Shown: positions 1 through 9,522 of the stretch, piece by piece
Layout: each line of letters starts with the position of its first letter
Numbering within the stretch: the stretch's first letter is position 1
NCBI GenBank assembly: GCA_030697165.1
Contig: JAUYQQ010000023.1
Span: forward strand, 186,001-250,000
DNA from: Acidobacteriota bacterium
Lineage (GTDB): Bacteria > Acidobacteriota > Vicinamibacteria > Vicinamibacterales > UBA2999
Length of the DNA stretch: 64,000 bases
Direction: 5' to 3'
Notes under the pieces: generated by a model
What the model saw: only the letters and a program-made list of their open reading frames with translations
What the model was told of the DNA's origin: nothing
The model's database searches: none
Made by a program: the position numbers and the translations under genes

Positions 1-2
1 AT

Positions 3-161
3 CGCTACCAGGGCAAGGGCATTCCCGACGGCAAGGTCAGCTTGTCGTTCCGCCTCACCTTCCAGTCGCCGGAGCGCACGCTCACCGACGAGGAAGTGCA
101 GGCGGGCATGCAGCACATCATCGACGCGCTGACGCGCGACTTACAGGCAACTCAGAGGTAA
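3..161 (+). CDS. pheT: Phenylalanyl-tRNA synthetase beta chain, C-terminal end (partial)
   Basis: The last 52 codons of a gene that begins before the window. The peptide RYQGKGIPDGKVSLSFRL followed by ERTLTDEEV and a final helix is typical of the ferredoxin-like anticodon-binding (FDX-ACB) domain that closes the beta chain of phenylalanyl-tRNA synthetase, where it contacts tRNA-Phe. It ends in TAA three bases before the next start codon, so pheT, the ZapB-like gene and zapA probably form one transcript. The pheT-zapA neighbourhood is common in bacteria. The assignment rests on a short fragment, but the motif and context agree. Confidence 0.85.
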   Translation, partial: RYQGKGIPDGKVSLSFRLTFQSPERTLTDEEVQAGMQHIIDALTRDLQATQR

Positions 162-164
162 CGG

Positions 165-437
165 ATGGCGACCAAGACGACCCCCGGACTGGAATCGATC
201 GACCGGCTCGAAGAAAAGATCAAACTGCTCGTCAACACCATCGTCCGCATCAAGGCCGAGCAGGTGAGATCCGGCGAGGACAACGCCAAGCTCAAGAGCG
301 AGATCGAGGCGCTCAAGGCGCGAATCTCCACCGCCGAGAGCGCCGGGGCCGAAGTCACCACGCTGCGCGAGGAACGTGAACTCATCAAGAGCCGCGTCAC
401 CGACATGCTGCAGCAGCTCGACGGCCTGAACCTCTGA
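165..437 (+). CDS. ZapB-like coiled-coil cell division protein
   Basis: A 90-residue, almost wholly helical protein. From about residue 10 to 85 it shows heptad-like spacing of Leu/Ile with Glu/Lys (LEEKIKLLVNTIVRIK, LKSEIEALKARI, ELIKSRVTDMLQQL), the pattern of an antiparallel coiled coil. It lies 3 bases after pheT and directly before zapA. Small coiled-coil proteins beside zapA are usually ZapB-type FtsZ-ring factors that bind ZapA at midcell. The role is inferred from shape, size and position, since ZapB proteins have little sequence identity. No membrane segment or signal peptide is present. Confidence 0.7.
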   Translation: MATKTTPGLESIDRLEEKIKLLVNTIVRIKAEQVRSGEDNAKLKSEIEALKARISTAESAGAEVTTLREERELIKSRVTDMLQQLDGLNL

Positions 438-438
438 C

Positions 439-735
439 ATGGCTGAGCCGAAGGTGGTTCACGTCGAGGTCTACGGGCAGAAGTACCCGATCAAGACCGA
501 GCTCGACCCGCACTATGTCGAGCAGCTGGCGACGTTTGTCGAGTCGCGGATGGAGCTGGCCTCCAAGACCTCGCCCTCGAGCGACGCCGTCGGCCTGGCC
601 GTGCTGGCGGCCCTCAACATCACTGACGAGTTCTTCCGGACCCGGACGTCCCTCTTGAACAGCTCCGGGAACCTCGCGGCCAAGGCCGAGGCCATCGAGA
701 AGATGGTCGACCAGGCTCTCTCCCTGGCCGAATAG
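439..735 (+). CDS. zapA: Cell division protein ZapA
   Basis: A 98-residue cytoplasmic protein. It opens with a short beta strand (VVHVEVYGQKYPIKTELDP) and continues through YVEQLATFVESRM into a long C-terminal helix, the normal ZapA architecture: a small globular head and a coiled-coil tail that tetramerises and bundles FtsZ filaments. Length fits the family (about 100 residues). It starts 1 base after the stop of the ZapB-like gene, so the two are translated together. As in many bacteria the 6S RNA gene lies just downstream. Confidence 0.9.
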   Translation: MAEPKVVHVEVYGQKYPIKTELDPHYVEQLATFVESRMELASKTSPSSDAVGLAVLAALNITDEFFRTRTSLLNSSGNLAAKAEAIEKMVDQALSLAE

Positions 736-817
736 CCCTTCCCTCTTCTTCAAAATCATTCCCGCCGCTGCCCTCTTTTTCGTTTATCTGTCTTTCGCCC
801 TATTTTCGCCTGCTTGC

Positions 818-846
818 TTGACCCGCGGGTCCGGGAAGCCTAAGAT
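818..846 (+). promoter_or_regulatory. Sigma-70-type promoter of the 6S RNA gene
   Basis: TTGACC at 818-823 and TAAGAT at 841-846 are separated by exactly 17 bases. They lie 7 bases before the first base of the terminal stem predicted for the 6S RNA, so promoter and RNA folding independently place the 5' end at about 853. The stretch from zapA to here is pyrimidine-rich and holds no reading frame. Confidence 0.75.
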
Positions 847-852
847 CGAATC

Positions 853-1028
853 TCCTGCTTTGCTCGTGATGGTTTCGGAGGCTTGTCTGAGCCGATGTTT
901 TAAACCAAGCGAGTTGCGAAGCCATGTGGTGTGCATGCCTCCGCGGAGAGGAAGCCTAAAACGTGGTTATTACAGCGACTCCACCTGCTATGCAGGTTCA
1001 GCAATCCTCCCCACACGGCAAAGCGGGA
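853..1028 (+). ncRNA. ssrS: 6S RNA
   Basis: About 176 nt, close to the 184 nt of E. coli 6S RNA, which binds housekeeping RNA polymerase and mimics an open promoter. Two conserved blocks are visible: CTGAGCCGATGTTT at 887-900 and GAGGAAGCCTAAAACG around 950-963, matching the CTGAGCCGATATTT and GAGAAGCCTTAAAAC segments of the E. coli RNA. Ends pair: TCCTGCTTTGC (853-863) with GCAAAGCGGGA (1018-1028), CGTG with CACG, GGAGG (877-881) with CCTCC (1007-1011), and CTGAGCC with GGTTCAG. Position after zapA is the classical ssrS location. The exact 3' end is not certain. Confidence 0.9.
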
Positions 1029-1043
1029 TTCAATGCACCTCCG

Positions 1044-1064
1044 GGGCACGCCGATGGCGTGCCC
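1044..1064. repeat. Perfect palindrome after the 6S RNA
   Basis: GGGCACGCC and GGCGTGCCC form a perfect 9-bp stem with a GAT loop, 15 bases after the 6S RNA. It could end 6S transcription, but no run of T follows, so it may be one of the short palindromic repeats seen elsewhere in the window. Nothing else is recognisable between it and thiL. Confidence 0.5.
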
Positions 1065-1192
1065 GCTGTAGCTCGTAACTGGCAAGTTCGCAGATCCGCA
1101 GGCCTACGGCTCGCCTGGTGCAGTGCTCACGAGCCGAAACCAAGTCCGGCCGGAGCAAGCCGAGTTCGCCTGAGCCAAGACCCGGTTTGGTT

Positions 1193-2257
1193 GTGACCGT
1201 TTCAGACTTGGGCGAGCACGCCCTCTTGGGGCGCCTGCTGGCACGTCTCCCCCGCCCGTCGGCCCAGGTGCTGGTGGGGCCGGGTGATGACGCGGCCGTA
1301 CTGGCGCCCGTCCGGAACGAACGTCTGGTGGTCACCACCGACGCCCTCGTCCAGGGCGTGCATTTTTCGAGCGCCTTCTCGCCGGCCGACATTGGCCACA
1401 AGGCGCTGGCCGTGAACTTGAGCGACCTGGCCGCCATGGCGGCGACGCCGCAGTGGGCCTTGCTGTCGTTGGTGTTACCCGGCGATTGGCTGGTTACTGA
1501 CGTTGAAGGATTAGTGGATGGGCTGACCGCCCTGGCCGTGGAGCACGGTGTTTCGGTGGTCGGCGGGAATATCACCCGGACCACGGGTCCCCTGGTGGTG
1601 GACGTCACGGTGGGCGGCACGGTGGCCTCCCGGAAGTGGCTGACGCGCACCGGAGCGATAGCTGGCGACGAGATTTGGGTAAGCGGCACCCTCGGGGGCG
1701 CCAGGGCGGGGCTGGAAATGCTCGGCAGTGCCACGCCGGGAGTCGGGAGTCGGGAGTCGGGAGTCGATCCGGCGTGCATCGGAAGGCAGCGGAGACCTGA
1801 GCCAAGAGTCCGCCTTGGGGTCGCGGTCGGCCGGGGACGGGCCGCGCGGGCGGCGATGGATTTGAGTGACGGCCTGGCCGATGGCATTCGCCAGATCGGT
1901 GCTGCCAGCGGGTGTGGCGCGCGGATTGACGCCGGCGCCCTCCCGATCGAACCGGGCGCCGGGGCCTGGTGGCAGGCTCGAGGCGTTGACCCGGTGATCG
2001 CCGCGGTCACTGGCGGCGAGGACTACGAGCTGCTGTTCGCCATCCCGAAGAAGGGTGGCAGGCTGCGAAATGTCCGGCGGCACGTGGCGAACCCGGCGAT
2101 GACCCGGATTGGTGTGTGGCTGAAGGACCCGGGCGAGTTGGTGATTGACCGGGGCGGCCGCGACGAGCCGCTGCCCCGTGGATACGAACACTTCGCCGAG
2201 CGGAGCGAGGCAAAGACGACGCTGGCCGAGCGGAGCGGGGCAAAGACAACGCTTTGA
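1193..2257 (+). CDS. thiL: Thiamine-monophosphate kinase
   Basis: ThiL phosphorylates thiamine monophosphate with ATP to the cofactor thiamine diphosphate. Family motifs are present: VGPGDDAAVL near residue 28, TTDALVQGVHF near 48, NLSDLAAMAA near 75, DLSDGLADGI in the second half and GGEDYELLF near 285. I start at GTG 1193, because the in-frame upstream extension has no ThiL-like sequence. Two oddities: a GVGSRESGV loop near residue 183 is encoded by a GGGAGTC simple repeat, and the last 20 residues are two copies of a 10-residue unit (AERSEAKTTL, AERSGAKTTL) from a 30-bp tandem duplication. The stop overlaps the next start. Confidence 0.9.
   Translation: MTVSDLGEHALLGRLLARLPRPSAQVLVGPGDDAAVLAPVRNERLVVTTDALVQGVHFSSAFSPADIGHKALAVNLSDLAAMAATPQWALLSLVLPGDWLVTDVEGLVDGLTALAVEHGVSVVGGNITRTTGPLVVDVTVGGTVASRKWLTRTGAIAGDEIWVSGTLGGARAGLEMLGSATPGVGSRESGVDPACIGRQRRPEPRVRLGVAVGRGRAARAAMDLSDGLADGIRQIGAASGCGARIDAGALPIEPGAGAWWQARGVDPVIAAVTGGEDYELLFAIPKKGGRLRNVRRHVANPAMTRIGVWLKDPGELVIDRGGRDEPLPRGYEHFAERSEAKTTLAERSGAKTTL
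1738..1765 (+). repeat. GGGAGTC heptamer array inside thiL
   Basis: Four head-to-tail copies of GGGAGTC inside the thiL frame, encoding a Gly/Ser/Arg/Glu loop not expected in ThiL. The same heptamer array occurs downstream of the GMC oxidoreductase at 51589-51635. Confidence 0.85.
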
Positions 2258-2838
2258 GAATAGCTGAGTCCAACTGGCGGAAGGCGATCGTGACGTTAGG
2301 TGTCGCGGCGGGATTCGTGTCTCTGTACCAAACCACCGCGCCCGATTCCCGGACCGCCGCCAGCGAGACCTCGATCGTCGAAACCACGGTGCTGCCACAG
2401 GCCGGCTCGCGGATGGAGTTCACGGCCACGGCGTACTGTAAGGGCCAGACGACCGCCTCGGGCGTGGGCGTGAGAACCGGCGTAGCGGCGGCCGACCCGG
2501 CGCTGTTGCCGGTCGGGAGCGTCGTGAGGCTCGAAACGCCGAATCCCCGGTACAGCGGCGTCTGGACGGTGATGGATACCGGTCCGGCGGTCCGCGGACG
2601 TACGGTCGATCTCTATCTGTGGAGTTGCAAGGAGGCGCTGGTCTTCGGCCGGCGTCCGGTCAGGCTGACCGTACTGCGCCTCGGGTGGAACCCGCAGAAT
2701 AGCATTCCAGGTATGGTGGATACGCTGTTCCGGAAACGCGAGGCCGAGTCGAAGCGCCCGGTGGCGCCGGCCGAGGCCCCGGCTCCGGCCGCTCCGGCCC
2801 CCACGATCCCCTCCCCAGAAGGCACTCGGCAAGACTGA
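2254..2838 (+). CDS. Exported 3D-domain (double-psi beta-barrel) protein
   Basis: 194 residues with an N-terminal hydrophobic stretch (about residues 11-25) that should export or anchor it. From about residue 55 it carries a 3D domain, named for three Asp residues: FTATAYC, then VAADPALLPVGSVVRL, then WTVMDTGPAVRGRTVDLYL. The fold is shared with lytic transglycosylase MltA and RlpA-like proteins and usually acts on peptidoglycan. The tail after about residue 165 is Pro/Ala-rich and probably disordered. The TTG start overlaps the thiL stop (TTGA), indicating coupled translation although the functions are unrelated. The exact substrate is unknown. Confidence 0.75.
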   Translation: MRIAESNWRKAIVTLGVAAGFVSLYQTTAPDSRTAASETSIVETTVLPQAGSRMEFTATAYCKGQTTASGVGVRTGVAAADPALLPVGSVVRLETPNPRYSGVWTVMDTGPAVRGRTVDLYLWSCKEALVFGRRPVRLTVLRLGWNPQNSIPGMVDTLFRKREAESKRPVAPAEAPAPAAPAPTIPSPEGTRQD

Positions 2839-2947
2839 AGCGGCGGCCTGGCACCCTGGCACCCTGGCACCCGCGTCGGGCATCTGACCGACCTATTTAC
2901 AATCTCTGACGCTCCACGCGCGCGGGAGGCTGATATTATCTCGCCCC

Positions 2948-4786
<1,839 letters not shown>

Positions 4787-4810
4787 CCCAGCCAAAACCT
4801 GCTATTCTGG

Positions 4811-4837
4811 CGATGCCTGCTCTCCCAGCAGGCATCG
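4811..4837 (+). terminator. Stem-loop after cstA
   Basis: CGATGCCTGCT and AGCAGGCATCG form a perfect 11-bp stem around CTCCC, 24 bases after the cstA stop. No T-run follows, so it may work as a weak or factor-assisted terminator or protect the 3' end. Confidence 0.55.
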
Positions 4838-4921
4838 CGTCCTCCCCCAGGGCGAGCCCGTATCGGCGGGCACCGGTGAACTTGCGCTCCGTTAACGAAC
4901 CAATTCGGGATTGAGACCGCT

Positions 4922-5752
4922 ATGCGAATGTCCGTCGGCCGTGTGACTGTCATGTTCTGCCTGGGAGCCGTGGCCCTGCTGGGGTCGGCGGCCAGTGCTG
5001 CGGCGCAGTACCGTCCGCCCGCCACCGGGTCGGTTGGCGAGGAGTACCGCATCGAGGCCTCGTACGGCTGGTGGGACGCGTCGCCGTCGCTGATCGTCAA
5101 CTCGGAGTCGCTGGACCTGCTGGGCACCGACGTTGACCTGATCCAGGACCTCGGCATCGAACAAAAACGGCTGGGCAAGTTCAACGTGGTGCTGCGCCCG
5201 GGCAAGAAACACCGCCTGCGGTTCGAGCGCCTGCCGATTCACTACGAAGCCGACGCCGTCGTCCAGCGTTCGTTCGTGTTCAACGGCCAGACCTTCAACG
5301 TGGGCTTGCCGGTGCAGACCATCGCCAAATTCGACACCTATCGTTTCGGTTACGAGTACGACTTCATCTACCGGTCGAAGGGATTCATCGGCGCGCTGCT
5401 GGAGCTGAAGTACAACACCGTGGACATCGAATTGAACAGCCCGATCGGCTCAGAGTTCACCAGGGCCACCGCCCCCATTCCCACGGTCGGCATGATCGCG
5501 CGCGGGTATCCGACCCCGAAGCTGGCCATCACTGGCGAATTCTCGCTGTTTCGCACGCCCGAGAGCCTGGCCACCCAGCTGGACGGCCGCGGCACGTACA
5601 CCGATTACGACTTCAACGCCACCTACAACTTCAACCGCTACGTCGGCGTGCAGGCGGGCTACCGGAAAGTGGACATCTTCTACGACGTCGAACTCGATAG
5701 CGGCACGTTGAAGTTCAGCGGGATCTACTTCGGCAGCGTGATCCGGTATTAA
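4922..5752 (+). CDS. Outer-membrane beta-barrel protein, function unknown
   Basis: 276 residues beginning with a Sec signal peptide (charged start, hydrophobic core to about residue 24, cleavage likely after SAAAQ). The rest alternates hydrophobic and polar residues in strands such as RFGYEYDFIYR, FNATYNFNRYVGVQAGYRKVDIFYDVEL, and ends in GSVIRY with a terminal aromatic, the typical signal for outer-membrane barrel assembly. About 10-12 strands fit the length. I do not recognise the substrate. It stands alone between cstA and a convergent methyltransferase gene, separated by a strong bidirectional hairpin. Confidence 0.75.
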   Translation: MRMSVGRVTVMFCLGAVALLGSAASAAAQYRPPATGSVGEEYRIEASYGWWDASPSLIVNSESLDLLGTDVDLIQDLGIEQKRLGKFNVVLRPGKKHRLRFERLPIHYEADAVVQRSFVFNGQTFNVGLPVQTIAKFDTYRFGYEYDFIYRSKGFIGALLELKYNTVDIELNSPIGSEFTRATAPIPTVGMIARGYPTPKLAITGEFSLFRTPESLATQLDGRGTYTDYDFNATYNFNRYVGVQAGYRKVDIFYDVELDSGTLKFSGIYFGSVIRY

Positions 5753-5755
5753 GAA

Positions 5756-5811
5756 AACAGGAGATAAAGAAATCAGGAGCTGTTTTTCTCCTGATCTTCT
5801 TGTCTCCTGTT
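5756..5811. terminator. Bidirectional terminator between convergent genes
   Basis: Two 24-base arms, 5756-5779 and 5788-5811, pair with about four mismatches around a T-rich loop. The arms begin AACAGGAGA and end TCAGGAG. It lies exactly between the ends of two convergent genes. A hairpin of the same design is found at 54382-54441. Confidence 0.75.
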
Positions 5812-5817
5812 GATCTC

Positions 5818-6597
5818 TCAGCCCGGTTTCCGGGCTAAGCACATCAGCGAGCTGCCGATCGGCATGTTGACGACGCGCAGGGCGAGCGCCTCGAGTGACA
5901 CCAGCGCGGTCAGCGCGAGGTTGATCGGCGCCGCCGGCACGGTAATCTCACCTTCGCCGGCTGCCACCGCGCCGCCGGCGGCCGTCAGCCGGTGCCACAT
6001 GCGCACCGGCAGCATGATGGGCAGCAGGCTGGCGTGGTCGAACGTGAGCCGGTCGATGCGGAAGCCGGCGCGCTCGACCACCATTCGCAGCCGCGACGGC
6101 GTGTAGCGGCGCACCTCCTCCGACAGCACCGAGTGGCGGCCGTGAAGGATCTCGAGCGCCGCCACGTGCAGCAGCAGCCAGCCGCCAGGTCTCAGCACCC
6201 TCCACATCTCGGCGATCGCGTCACGCTCCACCGGATCCGGCAGGCACTGGAACACATCGAACGCGGTCACCAGGTCGAACGCGCCGGAGGCGAACGGAAT
6301 CTGCGCGATGCTGGCCTGGGCCACGCGGTGACCGTGCTCACGGGCGAACGCCGGCCCGATGCCGGTCAGATCGAACCCTACCGCGCGCCCGTACGGGCGC
6401 AGCATCTCGAGGTTCGAGCCCGTGCCGCAGCCGCAGTCGAGAATGCGCGGCGATGCCACGCCGGCGGTGGCGCGTGCCAGTGCCGGTTGCATGTATTGCC
6501 GGAAGCCGCGGAACCAGAAGTGCGACTGCTCCGCGCGATAAGTGAGTTCGAGTAAGCGATCCACTGGGGAAAAGGGCGGCAACTGGCATGCTACCAT
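5818..6597 (-). CDS. SAM-dependent methyltransferase (class I)
   Basis: 259 residues with the Rossmann methyltransferase core: ILDCGCGTGSNLEML (SAM-binding motif I) near residue 58, VGFDLTG (motif II acidic residue), FDLVTAFDVFQCLPD (motif IV) and WRVLRPGGWLLLHV (post-motif region). The arrangement matches Methyltransf_11 proteins; the substrate is unknown. A hydrophobic C-terminal stretch (INLALTALVSLEALALRVV) may associate with the membrane, as in some polyprenyl or lipid methyltransferases. The start is MVACQLPPF at 6597; an upstream ATG at 6612 is possible. It is divergent from the membrane protein at 6607 with essentially no intergenic gap. Confidence 0.8.
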   Translation of the reverse strand: MVACQLPPFSPVDRLLELTYRAEQSHFWFRGFRQYMQPALARATAGVASPRILDCGCGTGSNLEMLRPYGRAVGFDLTGIGPAFAREHGHRVAQASIAQIPFASGAFDLVTAFDVFQCLPDPVERDAIAEMWRVLRPGGWLLLHVAALEILHGRHSVLSEEVRRYTPSRLRMVVERAGFRIDRLTFDHASLLPIMLPVRMWHRLTAAGGAVAAGEGEITVPAAPINLALTALVSLEALALRVVNMPIGSSLMCLARKPG

Positions 6598-6606
6598 AGC
6601 AATCTC

Positions 6607-8292
6607 ATGCATCTTCGGGGTGTGTCTGAGGCGGCAGCGGTCGGGCTCGCCGCCATCCTGCTGGCGTGCGTGTTCACCTACCCGTACGCGCTCGATCTCA
6701 GTAGCGGCGGACGCATTGATACCAATGACGGCCGCTGGAGCATCTGGGTCGTCACCTGGGTCGCGCATGCCCTGACCTCGAACCCCCTGGGCGTCTACCA
6801 GGCCAACATCTTTCATCCGCACCAGAACGCGCTGGCGTTTTCCGAGGGCAACCTGGTCGGGGGCGTCATGGGCATTCCGGCGTGGCTGCTGACGCACAAC
6901 CCGTACGTCACGCACAACTTCATGTTCATCCTGTCGTTCGTCGTCTCGACGATCGCCACCTACTACCTGGTGCGCCACCTCACCGGCGACCGGCGGGCGG
7001 CGGCCGTGGCCGGACTCCTGTTCGCCTATTGCCCCTACGTGTTCGCCCGCCAGGCTCACAGCCAGCTGCTGCTGATTGGATTCATCCCGTGGGCGATGCT
7101 GGCGTTCCATCGCTTCATCGACCGCCGGTCGGTTCCGCGAGCCATCGAGTTGGGCGTGGTGCTGTGGCTCACGGGCCTGGCCTGCGCCTACTACGGCCTC
7201 TTCGCCGGCGGCATGGTCGCGGCCGGCAGCATCCTGCTGTCGATCACGAGAGGCCACTGGCGCGAACCACGCTATTGGATGTTGGTCACGCTGGCGGCCG
7301 CCGTGTGCGTCGGCCTGACCACGCCGTTATTCGTGCCGTATTTGGAGGTTCAACAGGAGGCCGGCTTCGCGCGCTCGCTGAACGATGCGCGCGCCTACTC
7401 GGCCAACCTGGGTGCCTGGCTGGCCTCGTCCTCGTGGCTGCACCGCTGGCTGGTGCCGTACCTGCAACCGCCCTACATGCAGAGCTTCAGCGAAGTGCTC
7501 TTTCCGGGCGTGCTCGCCGTGGTGCTTGGCGGCTGGGGCGCGTGGCTCGGCCTGCGCCAGTCGGGCGCACATTCTGATGTGGCGTCCGGCTTTAGCCGGA
7601 CCATCCCTCGCGACATCATCTGGATGTACGTGGGAATCGCCGGCATCGCCTTCTGGACGGCGTTCGGCCCCAAGGCGGGCCTCTACACGCTGCTCTACCA
7701 CACCGTACCGGTGTTCTCGTTTCTGCGGGCACCGTCGCGGACGGGCATCGTCGTCACCCTCTGCCTGGTCGTGCTGGCCGCTCCGGCCTTGATGAAACTG
7801 ATGAGTGGGCGCAGGGCCACCCTCGCCTTCGCCGCCTTGCTCTTGCTGGCGACCGGCGACTTGTATCGGGCGCCGTTGCGCACGCGCGAAGCCCCGCCGT
7901 TGCCCCGCGTCTACAAGACGCTGGCGCTGCTGCCGCGGGGACCGGTGATCGAGTTCCCCTTCTGGGCCGACCGCCCGTCTTATCCACGCCACGCCGAGTA
8001 CATGCTCACCTCGACGGCGCACTGGCAGCCGCTGATCAACGGCTACAGCGATCACATCCCCCAGGACTTCCGCGACACGGCTGTGCCGCTGAACACATTC
8101 CCCAGCCCCGAGGCGTTTGCCATTCTCGAGCCGCTCGGGGCGCGATATGCGGTGTTCCACCTCAACCTGATGCCTCGGCAAGTCCTCGCGCCGCTGATCG
8201 AACGACTGGAGGTGACCTATCGGGGCTACCTGCGCCCGATCGACAAGGACGGCGACGCCTGGCTCTTCGAAATCGTCGACTGGCCGCGCTAG
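6607..8292 (+). CDS. Polytopic membrane protein, GT-C glycosyltransferase-like
   Basis: 561 residues with about 11 membrane helices and a soluble C-terminal region from about residue 430. An early loop DTNDGRWSIWVVTWVAHAL and the overall plan resemble GT-C-fold membrane glycosyltransferase-like proteins, though no certain catalytic motif is visible. At residues about 322-333 the segment HSDVASGFSRT is encoded by a palindromic repeat (7576-7604) that also occurs at 49834-49862, so it is probably an inserted loop. The start ATG overlaps the region of the divergent methyltransferase start. The exact function is unknown. Confidence 0.6.
   Translation: MHLRGVSEAAAVGLAAILLACVFTYPYALDLSSGGRIDTNDGRWSIWVVTWVAHALTSNPLGVYQANIFHPHQNALAFSEGNLVGGVMGIPAWLLTHNPYVTHNFMFILSFVVSTIATYYLVRHLTGDRRAAAVAGLLFAYCPYVFARQAHSQLLLIGFIPWAMLAFHRFIDRRSVPRAIELGVVLWLTGLACAYYGLFAGGMVAAGSILLSITRGHWREPRYWMLVTLAAAVCVGLTTPLFVPYLEVQQEAGFARSLNDARAYSANLGAWLASSSWLHRWLVPYLQPPYMQSFSEVLFPGVLAVVLGGWGAWLGLRQSGAHSDVASGFSRTIPRDIIWMYVGIAGIAFWTAFGPKAGLYTLLYHTVPVFSFLRAPSRTGIVVTLCLVVLAAPALMKLMSGRRATLAFAALLLLATGDLYRAPLRTREAPPLPRVYKTLALLPRGPVIEFPFWADRPSYPRHAEYMLTSTAHWQPLINGYSDHIPQDFRDTAVPLNTFPSPEAFAILEPLGARYAVFHLNLMPRQVLAPLIERLEVTYRGYLRPIDKDGDAWLFEIVDWPR
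7576..7604. repeat. Dispersed palindromic repeat within a coding region
   Basis: GTCCGGC and GCCGGAC pair around TTTA, flanked by GATGTGGC and CAT. It is the inverted equivalent of the repeat at 49834-49862. On the opposite strand it reads MVRLKPDAT, comparable to MVRLKADAT at the other site. It is in frame in the host gene. Confidence 0.8.
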
Positions 8293-8343
8293 GCCACCGA
8301 TTCACACCGATTAGACACCGACACTCGGATGCGCTGCCAGCCG

Positions 8344-9501
8344 CTACAGGTTCGCCAGGCGCCGGTCGGCTTCGAGCAACGTGTCGTTTCGCTTCGAGAA
8401 GCAGAACCGAACCGTCTGCGGCGCCGACGCGGGATCGCTGTAGAAGCTGCTGCCGGGGATGGTCGCCACGCCGATATCTTTGACCAGGTGGAGGGCGAAC
8501 TCAGTGTCACTCGTGAATCCAAACGGGACGACATCGGCAATCGTGTAGTACGCGCCGCCGGGCCGGTAGCTCGTGAAGCCGTGCCGCGCCAGAATCTCCA
8601 GCATCATGTCGCGCTTCGCCTGGTAATCGGCCGCCAACGCCACGTAGGACTCTGGCGGCATCGACAGCGCCACCACTCCAGCGTCCATGAACGGCGTGGG
8701 GGCCGCCACGGTCAGGAAGTCGTGGATCTTGCGGATGCCGCCGGTCAGCGCGGCCGGGGCAATCGCCCAGCCAATGCGCCAACCGGTCACGCTGTAGGTC
8801 TTCGAGAGTCCGCTCGTGACGACCGTGCGGGCGGCCATGCCCGGCAGCGACGCGATCGTGACGTGCGGCCGCGAGTCGAACACGATGCGCTCGTAGATCT
8901 CGTCCGAGATCGCCATCACGTCCCACTGCAGGCACAGGCTGGCAATGACCTCCAGCTCCGCGCGCGTGAACACCTTGCCGGTGGGGTTATTGGGCGAGTT
9001 GATTACGATGGCGCGGGTGCGGTTGGAGAAGGCGCGCTTGAGCTCGTCAGGGTCGAACGTCCAGTCGGGCGCGTGCATCCGGACAAACTTCGGCTGGGCG
9101 CCGGCCATGATCGCGTCTGGGCCGTAATTCTCATAGAACGGCTCGAAGACAATGACCTCGTCACCAGGATCGATGCAGCCCATCATCACGGCCATCATCG
9201 CCTCCGTCGAGCCGCAGCACACCGTCACCTGTTCGTCAGCAATCACCGGCACGCCGTGGCGCGCGGTGAAGTCGCCGGCGATGGCCTCGCGCAGCGCCTT
9301 GGTGCCGTACGGGGGCGCGTACTGGTTCTGCTCGCCGCGAATGGCGGCGCAGGCGGCCTCCTTCACCGCCGCCGGCGCCTCGAAATCGGGAAACCCCTGG
9401 GACAGGTTGACGGCCCCGTGCAGCACGGCGAGGCGGGTCATCTCGCCAAATACCGAATCGGCAAAGGAGGTGACGCGCTTCGCGCTACGAACTCTGGACA
9501 T
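8344..9501 (-). CDS. PLP-dependent aminotransferase, class I/II
   Basis: 385 residues of fold-type-I aminotransferase. Seen in order: NLSQGFPDFEAP near residue 31, YAPPYGTKALREAIA, PNNPTGKVF near 172, SDEIYERIVF near 200, and the cofactor lysine in SGLSKTYSVTGWRIGWA near 234. The combination with the FYENYGPDAIMAGA segment resembles methionine or kynurenine-type aminotransferases (YbdL/KAT group), but substrate choice cannot be decided. Start ATG 9501 gives a normal family N-terminus. It sits immediately downstream of the transglycosylase gene on the same strand, 21 bases apart, so co-transcription is likely. Confidence 0.85.
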   Translation of the reverse strand: MSRVRSAKRVTSFADSVFGEMTRLAVLHGAVNLSQGFPDFEAPAAVKEAACAAIRGEQNQYAPPYGTKALREAIAGDFTARHGVPVIADEQVTVCCGSTEAMMAVMMGCIDPGDEVIVFEPFYENYGPDAIMAGAQPKFVRMHAPDWTFDPDELKRAFSNRTRAIVINSPNNPTGKVFTRAELEVIASLCLQWDVMAISDEIYERIVFDSRPHVTIASLPGMAARTVVTSGLSKTYSVTGWRIGWAIAPAALTGGIRKIHDFLTVAAPTPFMDAGVVALSMPPESYVALAADYQAKRDMMLEILARHGFTSYRPGGAYYTIADVVPFGFTSDTEFALHLVKDIGVATIPGSSFYSDPASAPQTVRFCFSKRNDTLLEADRRLANL

Positions 9502-9522
9502 TAGAGGATCATAGCCGGTGGC

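Noticed and set aside
8329-9504. 391-codon plus-strand frame opposite the aminotransferase
   Set aside because: Antisense shadow of a gene with a complete set of PLP-enzyme motifs.
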